A DNA stretch of 35,938 nt from Defluviitaleaceae bacterium (GTDB lineage: Bacteria > Bacillota > Clostridia > Lachnospirales > WQUN01), in NCBI GenBank assembly GCA_009785615.1, contig WQVX01000011.1, forward strand, positions 1-35,938, in the 5' to 3' direction. Numbering within the stretch: the first letter of the stretch is position 1; each line of letters begins with the position of its first letter. The notes under the pieces are model-generated. The model saw nothing but the letters and a program-made list of their open reading frames with translations, searched no databases and was not told the DNA's origin. Made by a program: the position numbers and the translations under genes. Shown here piece by piece: positions 31,257 to 35,938 of this stretch.

Positions 31257-32015
31257 ATGAATGGTATTTTCATAATAATTGGTGTAGTTATAGTTTTATT
31301 GTTGATATTAACTCCAATGGGCAGAACTATTGCCAGGAGTGCAAAAAATTTGTTTCTTGCAGATGCTATGTCAAATCCAAAAGCTGCAAAAGCTGTATTC
31401 TTAACTGCAATTGAAGATGCTCAAAAAAAGAAAGCTCAGGTAGCAGACTTGCACCATAAATTATCCGGTAGGCTTATAGAAGCTGATAGAAATATGAAAG
31501 ATGTAAACAAAGAATTGGAAAACACTGTAAGTAAAATGGAACGTGTAGTTGCATCAGGAGGTTCTGACGAAGATTTAAGCTTATTAAACGATAAAAGACT
31601 GTCACTTCTGCAAAGGCAAGAATCTATCAATAATATTCTTATTGAGTTAAAGCCCAGGGTAGAAGAAGCAGCAGAGGCACAAAGATTGCTTGATGCAGAA
31701 GTTAGGAAGTTGAAAGAGCAAAAAGACCTTAAAATAGCAGAGATGGAGACAGCAAAAGCCATAGCGGATACATACAAACAATTGGATGGAATTGATGTAT
31801 CTGCAACGGGCAAACTTCTTGAAAAGTTTAACGATAACCTTGCGACTGTTAAAAGAAGTGCAGATGGCGGCAGAGCAGTACATGAAAATAAATTAGAAAC
31901 CAGAGAAGCGCATATGAATAAAAGATTGGCAGCACTTGAAGGTGACGAGTTTATACGGCAGTTAAAAGCTAAGCATGATAATAGTAACGCCCCAAACAGT
32001 AACAACCCAAACTAG
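31257..32015 (+). CDS. Membrane-anchored coiled-coil protein, PspA-like in shape
   Basis: A 252-residue protein: one N-terminal membrane span (residues 3-19, GIFIIIGVVIVLLLIL) and a long helical coiled coil (about 40-235, rich in A, E, K and Q; VEEAAEAQRLLDAEVRKLKE) with a serine/asparagine-rich tail (NSNAPNSNNPN). The helical pattern recalls PspA/IM30 proteins, but those lack a membrane anchor and no conserved PspA motif is evident, so it is not named. AAGGAGG precedes ATG 31257. Its operon partner, the OmpA fusion, follows after 62 bases. An envelope-stress or cell-wall scaffold role is inference. Confidence 0.6.
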   Translation: MNGIFIIIGVVIVLLLILTPMGRTIARSAKNLFLADAMSNPKAAKAVFLTAIEDAQKKKAQVADLHHKLSGRLIEADRNMKDVNKELENTVSKMERVVASGGSDEDLSLLNDKRLSLLQRQESINNILIELKPRVEEAAEAQRLLDAEVRKLKEQKDLKIAEMETAKAIADTYKQLDGIDVSATGKLLEKFNDNLATVKRSADGGRAVHENKLETREAHMNKRLAALEGDEFIRQLKAKHDNSNAPNSNNPN

Positions 32016-32077
32016 TTTTGCAGCTATAGTAAAAGTTGTGATAGTTTATATATGAGAAATATGAGAGGAGAATGGTT

Positions 32078-33694
32078 ATGAGAGCTTTACATCGTTTGAC
32101 TCCCTTGGCGAAATGTTTAATTGTAGGGGTAACAGTTTGTTGTGTAGCAGGCGGCTTGTATTTTGCAGGATTGTTTGATGATATACTTCCCGGTTCAAAT
32201 GGGTCTGAAACAAACGTAACATCATCAGTAAGTGGAGAGCAATCGAGTACAAGTACTGCTACAGGAACCGGTAGCGCACCCATCCAAGCTCCGGCAGATA
32301 GAACAATTAGGATTTCATTAGACGAGTGGGTTGGATGGAAAAATTTATTGGATGCTAACGGTGGTCTTAGGACACAGCCCGGATCAATATATTACAACCT
32401 TGGCCTTGACATTGAATTTGTAATAATTAACGATGCTGACCATTCATCTTCTGCATTGATTGCCGGAAGTATAGATGGAGCAGGATATACAATTAACCGC
32501 TACGCATTCTTGTTTGATCAATTTGTAGAAAATGGCCTAAACCCGGTTTATATTGGAACATTGTATGCCTCTACCGGTGGTGACGGTGTTATTGCAAGAG
32601 AACAGTTTGCAAGCATTGAGTCATTGTATGGACAACGGATAGGTGTTGCCAGATTTAGTGAGGCAATGGCTTTGATGGATTGGTTAATTGCTCAGTCCAG
32701 TTTAACAAATGAGCAAAAAGCAACAATGAGAAACGATTTGGTTATGTTTGACAGTCCGGATGATGCAGCAAGAGCATTCTTTGCTGGACACTTAGAAGCC
32801 GCTGTAACATGGCAGCCTTACTTGAGCCAGGCTCAAGAAGCACCGGGTACACACCTTCTGTTCTGCACAACTCATGCAACAAACTTAATTACAGGCGGAT
32901 TGGTATTTGACTACGGTTTTGTTCAAGCTAACGAAGATCTTTTGGTAAACCTGATGCAAGGAGCAATTGATGCAAAAGACATGTACTTGGTAGAATTATC
33001 AGTTATTAGAGCATCCATGCCAATGTTTTCTTTGGAAAGTGACGCTTCTATAATTGAAATGGCCGGAGATGCCACCCTATTAACAGCAAGGGATATGAGA
33101 GACAGTATACAAGGTATAGACCAGTTGTTATTTGCAGAAATGGCTGATATATGGGCATATCGTGGAGAGCAAGCAAATAGGGCAAACGCAGACATTGCAT
33201 TTACAAATAGAATTGTTAATAGGTTGGAACTAGAGCAAATAGATGTACTTGCACAACCTGTAGGCCCTGCATTTACAGAAGAAGAAAGAGGCCAGGTTCG
33301 CGATCAGGCGGAACAAGGACATCGAATAGCAAGTTTGCTGACCATGAGGGCAGATATCCGCTTTGAGCCAAACACGGCTGTTATACTGCAAGACGGTAGC
33401 TTTTCGGCAATTGAAAGCTTTGTAGATACAGCAACTCTTATCAATGGTTCAATTATCCTTATCGAAGGTAATGTAGCAAATATTGCAGGTGATGCAGATA
33501 ATACACCATTTGCAGTGCAGTTATCCTACGAGCGTGCTAGAGAAGTTGCCCGCCAAATGCAGTTAAGGGGCATTGATCCAAACAGAATGGTTATTGCAGG
33601 CAATGGTATCGAAAACCAAATTGCTTCAAATGATACAGAAGATGGACGCATTTTAAATCGCAGAACAGACGTAAGCTTCATAATAATGGAGTAA
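32078..33694 (+). CDS. Membrane-anchored solute-binding domain fused to OmpA-like domain
   Basis: A 538-residue protein; GAGAGGAG is 7 bases before ATG 32078, preferred to ATG 32072. One N-terminal span (about 12-32, CLIVGVTVCCVAGGLYFAG) is followed by a serine/threonine linker (about 36-70) and a periplasmic-binding-protein-like domain (about 75-380, RISLDEWVGWKNLL, IDGAGYTINRYAFLFDQFV, AAVTWQPYLSQAQE), resembling NMT1/NrtA-type binders of the permease family upstream. The C-terminal part (about 410-538) is OmpA-like: EGNVANIAGDAD, LSYERAREVARQMQLRGID, DGRILNRRTDVSFI. OmpA domains bind peptidoglycan. The protein therefore joins solute capture and cell-wall binding. No lipobox is seen. Confidence 0.82.
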   Translation: MRALHRLTPLAKCLIVGVTVCCVAGGLYFAGLFDDILPGSNGSETNVTSSVSGEQSSTSTATGTGSAPIQAPADRTIRISLDEWVGWKNLLDANGGLRTQPGSIYYNLGLDIEFVIINDADHSSSALIAGSIDGAGYTINRYAFLFDQFVENGLNPVYIGTLYASTGGDGVIAREQFASIESLYGQRIGVARFSEAMALMDWLIAQSSLTNEQKATMRNDLVMFDSPDDAARAFFAGHLEAAVTWQPYLSQAQEAPGTHLLFCTTHATNLITGGLVFDYGFVQANEDLLVNLMQGAIDAKDMYLVELSVIRASMPMFSLESDASIIEMAGDATLLTARDMRDSIQGIDQLLFAEMADIWAYRGEQANRANADIAFTNRIVNRLELEQIDVLAQPVGPAFTEEERGQVRDQAEQGHRIASLLTMRADIRFEPNTAVILQDGSFSAIESFVDTATLINGSIILIEGNVANIAGDADNTPFAVQLSYERAREVARQMQLRGIDPNRMVIAGNGIENQIASNDTEDGRILNRRTDVSFIIME

Positions 33695-33747
33695 TACATG
33701 TTAAAAGCTGTATTTCAAGAAATATATTTACGATTATTTCAATTTAA

Positions 33748-33796
33748 AACGTGCTCAATCGGTGACAAAATGTTATCGGTTGGGCACGTTGTTTTT
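33748..33796 (+). terminator. Terminator of the XRE-ABC-OmpA operon
   Basis: AACGTGC (33748-33754) pairs with GCACGTT (33784-33790), with TCGGT/ATCGG inside, then GTTTTT. The loop includes CGGTGACAAAATG, as in the terminator at 9854. Confidence 0.85.
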
Positions 33797-33854
33797 ATGG
33801 CATCATCCTTCCAAGCGCATGCTATTTTCACAAAGTAGTGGGGCTTGGGTACGC

Positions 33855-33904
33855 AAAAAGGCGTGCAGGGAGTCAACCCTATAGGTTGAAATCACCCACA
33901 CGCC
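33855..33904 (-). terminator. Minus-strand terminator with no evident gene
   Basis: Stem GGCGTG/CACGCC (33860-33865 and 33899-33904) with TCAACC/GGTTGA inside; the T-run lies on the minus strand (AAAAA on plus at 33855-33859). No minus-strand gene is complete nearby; the remnant at 33941-34048 could be its source. Confidence 0.5.
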
Positions 33905-33940
33905 CAATTATCATAAAACGAAAACAATATGTAAAAGGAC

Positions 33941-34048
33941 TCAAACATCAAGCACACCTATAAATCCATCTGCATAATATACATCAACTCTAATCCCGCC
34001 GCCTTTTCGCGCCTTTCTTGTATTACAAGCGTAAATAGAGTATAATGC
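33941..34048 (-). other. Possible 3' remnant of a minus-strand gene
   Basis: A 35-codon frame without start reads ...CNTRKARKGGGIRVDVYYAD and then GFIGVLDV before TGA, with protein-like composition, and about 37 bases later comes a minus-strand terminator. A neighbouring frame continues upstream with TNTGKPIAVAIGI, so a frameshifted gene end is possible. It overlaps a plus-strand promoter candidate, so both readings cannot easily be functional. Confidence 0.25.
34018..34046 (+). promoter_or_regulatory. Sigma-A promoter of candidate RNA
   Basis: TTGTAT (34018-34023), 17-base spacer, TATAAT (34041-34046). No gene starts within 300 bases, so it fits a short RNA gene. Confidence 0.6.
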
Positions 34049-34052
34049 CTAT

Positions 34053-34255
34053 TGCTACAGCGATAGGTTTACCTGTGTTTGTAGTGCGGATGATGCGCTA
34101 CATCATCCCTGCAAGCGTCGGTTGGTGGTGGTACACTTTCCGAACGCTGTAGTAGTATTTATACTGCAAGCTAAACTTGTGTAAACAAATAGTAACATGA
34201 ACTTGTAAATTTTGCAAGTGCTTAAACGCCGTTTGAAATATAAGCGGCGTTTTTT
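34053..34255 (+). ncRNA. Candidate structured small RNA, about 200 nt
   Basis: The stretch lies between a good promoter (34018) and a perfect terminator (34224-34255) and holds no coding frame. It can fold: GCTACAGCG near the 5' end (34054-34062) pairs with CGCTGTAG (34145-34152), enclosing a perfect GGATGATG-CGCTA-CATCATCC hairpin (34088-34108) and a GCGTCGG/CCGAACGC stem. The family is not recognised; the size and closed fold fit 6S-like or regulatory RNAs, but no diagnostic motif was matched. The gap 33695-34360 contains this, the two terminators described and no certain gene. Confidence 0.45.
34224..34255 (+). terminator. Terminator of candidate RNA
   Basis: AAACGCCG (34224-34231) and CGGCGTTT (34245-34252), followed by T to 34255: a perfect 8-base stem. 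Confidence 0.85.
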
Positions 34256-34360
34256 AAATCCTTTTTGACATATTTCCTCCCCTTGCGTATAATAATAATT
34301 GAATTTTTATACGGCAGATTATAAGCTAAAATGCAAAACACAAATTTGGAGGTTATCACG

Positions 34361-34585
34361 ATGAGAGATAATGTTATGGATATTAATGCATTGCCGTCAC
34401 TACTGTTTAGACTGTTTTCTACAGCCAAAGTCAGCGTTTCGGAGATAGACGGAGGACTTCATGTAATGCCCATAAAAGAAGAAAATTCAATTGACGGTCT
34501 TATTGGCATACTTGCTGATTATCCCGAAATGTCAGTTGATAAATTTTTAGAACGCATGAGAGCCGACAAGGAGCTAGACCGATGA
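34361..34585 (+). CDS. Antitoxin of PIN-domain toxin module (copy 2)
   Basis: A 74-residue protein; TTGGAGG ends 8 bases before ATG 34361, so the upstream in-frame ATG at 34331 is rejected. It shares the DINA-LPS opening, an acidic/basic centre and MSVDKFLERMRADKELDR C-terminus with the antitoxin at 7755. The stop overlaps the toxin start by four bases (ATGA), coupling translation. It lies downstream of the candidate RNA and its terminator. It should neutralise the toxin next to it and, through the paired complex, regulate the operon. Confidence 0.75.
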   Translation: MRDNVMDINALPSLLFRLFSTAKVSVSEIDGGLHVMPIKEENSIDGLIGILADYPEMSVDKFLERMRADKELDR

Positions 34586-34995
34586 AAGTTTATGTATTGG
34601 ATGCTTGTGCGCTCATGGCTGTTTTATACAGAGAAAAAGGCGCAAGCGTGGTTAAAGCGGCATTTGATGAAGCAGACAAGGGCAAAGCAAAGATTATCAT
34701 GCACAAGGCAAATCTTCTCGAAGTTTATTACGATATTTTGCGAAATCTCGGCAAGGAAAAGGCAGATGCTATAATATCCGAAATAAAGAAGCGTCCCATC
34801 AGCTTCAATGCGGAAATAACTGATGAAATTTTTATAGAAGCCAGTCGGCTAAAATCATCATATAAAATTTCATTTGCAGATTCTTTTGCACTGGCACAGG
34901 CGTTGATTTCAGGTGGCTCGCTGTTGACTTCCGACCATCATGAGTTTAATGTGATTGAGGGCAAGGAAAGTATACATTTTGCGTGGATCCGTTGA
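34582..34995 (+). CDS. vapC: PIN-domain toxin, VapC type (copy 2)
   Basis: A 137-residue PIN ribonuclease with D7 (VLDACAL), E47 (NLLEVYY), D100 (FADSFALAQ) and D118 (TSDHHEF), all four metal ligands in place. It is clearly homologous over its whole length to the toxin at 7984: same (L/M)-DACAL start, ANLLEVYY, LADS/FADS, and an F-A/L-W-IR ending. Two related modules 27 kb apart suggest duplication or independent gain; cross-neutralisation is possible. A terminator at 35045 closes the unit. Confidence 0.9.
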   Translation: MKVYVLDACALMAVLYREKGASVVKAAFDEADKGKAKIIMHKANLLEVYYDILRNLGKEKADAIISEIKKRPISFNAEITDEIFIEASRLKSSYKISFADSFALAQALISGGSLLTSDHHEFNVIEGKESIHFAWIR

Positions 34996-35044
34996 CATTA
35001 TATGAGATTTTTATTAATGGACAAACCGCAAAACTTATTCCATC

Positions 35045-35090
35045 AAAAACGCACCCTCTATCTTGAGTATAAGACAGTAGGTGCGTTTTT
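35045..35090. terminator. Terminator after PIN module
   Basis: AAAAACGCACC (35045-35055) pairs perfectly with GGTGCGTTTTT (35080-35090). A-run and T-run on either side make it usable in both directions. Confidence 0.88.
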
Positions 35091-35156
35091 GTTCATCAAA
35101 CTTCATGTAATTTAGAATGCACAAGGCTTCAACCAAACCGGCGCATTAAATTTGTA

Positions 35157-35186
35157 TTGGAATATCTATATCATATGAGGTAAAAT
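35157..35186 (+). promoter_or_regulatory. Possible promoter of hutU
   Basis: TTGGAA (35157-35162), 18-base spacer, TAAAAT (35181-35186), giving a short leader of about 20 bases. Plausible but not strong. Confidence 0.4.
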
Positions 35187-35212
35187 GCTTTTGAAAGGTT
35201 GGTGAAGGAATA

Positions 35213-35938
35213 ATGATAACAGATTTACCCAAGTATCCCGTGTTTCAAGAAGGGATAAACCGTGCGCCCAGCCGTGGCTTTCGCTTAACTAAAGCACAGG
35301 CCGAAACAGCATTAAGAAATGCCCTCAGATATGTACCGGAAAACTTGCACGAAGCTTTGGCGCAAGAGTTTATGGAAGAGCTTGTAACGTATGGCAGGAT
35401 TTATGCCTATCGCTTTCGCCCTCCCGGTAGGATTTATGGCAAGCCCATTGACGAATATCAGGGGCAGTGCCTGGCCGGAAAAGCATTTCAAGTAATGATC
35501 GACAATAATTTAGACTTTGCAACAGCTTTATATCCCTATGAGCTGGTGACGTATGGAGAAACAGGCAGCGTGTGTTCTAACTGGTTGCAATATAGGCTTA
35601 TAGTAAAGTATCTGCAAGAGCTTACAGAACACCAAACACTTGTAATTTCAAGTGGACATCCCTTGGGGCTATTCCCATCTAAGCCTGATGCCCCGCGTGT
35701 TATTATCACAAATGCCCTGATGGTTGGCATGTTTGATAATATTCATGATTGGGAAATTGCCCAGCAAATGGGGGTTTCTAATTATGGACAAATGACCGCA
35801 GGCGGCTGGATGTATATTGGCCCACAGGGCATTGTTCACGGAACTTACAATACCTTATTAAATGCAGGAAGGATTAAACTTGGCCTGTCAAATGATGCAG
35901 ATTTAAAAGGGATCCTTTTTGTGTCCAGCGGACTTGGC
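35213..35938 (+). CDS. hutU: Urocanate hydratase (5' part; runs off window)
   Basis: ATG 35213 follows GAAGGA and opens a frame of 242 codons that runs to the right edge without a stop. The N-terminus (MITDLPKYPVFQEGINRAPS) and the HutU signatures are present: TYGETGSVCSNWLQYRL, VISSGHPLGLFPS, then QMTAGGWMYIGPQGIVHGTY and NTLLNAGR, which contribute to the NAD+ site. HutU adds water to urocanate to give imidazolonepropionate in histidine breakdown. Full-length enzymes are about 550-680 residues, so roughly 40% is seen. No hutH, hutI or hutG is in the window. Confidence 0.93.
   Translation, partial: MITDLPKYPVFQEGINRAPSRGFRLTKAQAETALRNALRYVPENLHEALAQEFMEELVTYGRIYAYRFRPPGRIYGKPIDEYQGQCLAGKAFQVMIDNNLDFATALYPYELVTYGETGSVCSNWLQYRLIVKYLQELTEHQTLVISSGHPLGLFPSKPDAPRVIITNALMVGMFDNIHDWEIAQQMGVSNYGQMTAGGWMYIGPQGIVHGTYNTLLNAGRIKLGLSNDADLKGILFVSSGLG

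Noticed and set aside
31436-32005. 189-residue minus-strand frame.
   Set aside because: Serine/leucine-rich mirror of the coiled-coil gene on the plus strand.
1-35938. CRISPR arrays, rRNA and tRNA genes.
   Set aside because: No regularly spaced short repeats and no cloverleaf or rRNA-like stretch were found by eye; a tRNAscan-SE run would settle the tRNA question.

Overview
The window looks like chromosomal DNA of a low-GC Bacillota, most likely an uncultured anaerobic Clostridia. The clearest marker is mcsA-mcsB-clpC, the protein arginine phosphorylation and ClpC proteolysis operon typical of Bacillota. Supporting it are TmcAL, QueT, AAGGAGG-type ribosome binding sites, frequent TTG starts and sigma-A style promoters. 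No rRNA, tRNA or CRISPR array was seen.

Positions 1 to about 7200 are the right part of an integrative element whose left end lies outside the window. It carries several very small membrane proteins, a DUF927 helicase-like ATPase, an AlpA/excisionase-type DNA-binding protein, an anaerobic ribonucleotide reductase activase (NrdG) with no NrdD, a tyrosine integrase and an Rpn-type PD-(D/E)XK nuclease. Its intergenic DNA is rich in structure: a 400-base hairpin-rich stretch before the DUF927 gene, a near-identical leader hairpin before both nrdG and int, and nested palindromes just after the Rpn gene.

Positions 7200 to 10300 are a toxin-antitoxin island in decay. A PIN toxin module is bracketed by two ~280-base direct repeats. 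A small membrane zinc-ribbon gene and a hicA gene are each broken by what looks like one inserted or deleted base. A HicB-like remnant reads through a terminator. TGCCGTC...GACGGCA hairpins recur four times. A homologous PIN toxin pair lies at 34361-34995.

Positions 10500 to 27900 are housekeeping: queT, tmcAL, cheR-cheA-cheW, a ferredoxin-ASKHA protein, mcsA-mcsB-clpC, a large chemoreceptor, a fucose isomerase family enzyme and an HtrA protease. The chemoreceptor sits between 65-base inverted repeats, with a MITE about 80 bases upstream of its start.

Positions 28000 to 33700 hold a six-gene operon that is the best candidate for an uncharacterised system: an XRE-type regulator with an unrecognised C-terminal half, a NitT/TauT-like permease, a short ATPase, two coiled-coil proteins (one membrane-anchored), and a membrane-anchored solute-binding domain fused to an OmpA-like peptidoglycan-binding domain. 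After it come a candidate structured RNA (34053-34255), the second PIN toxin pair, and the start of urocanate hydratase (hutU), which runs off the right edge.
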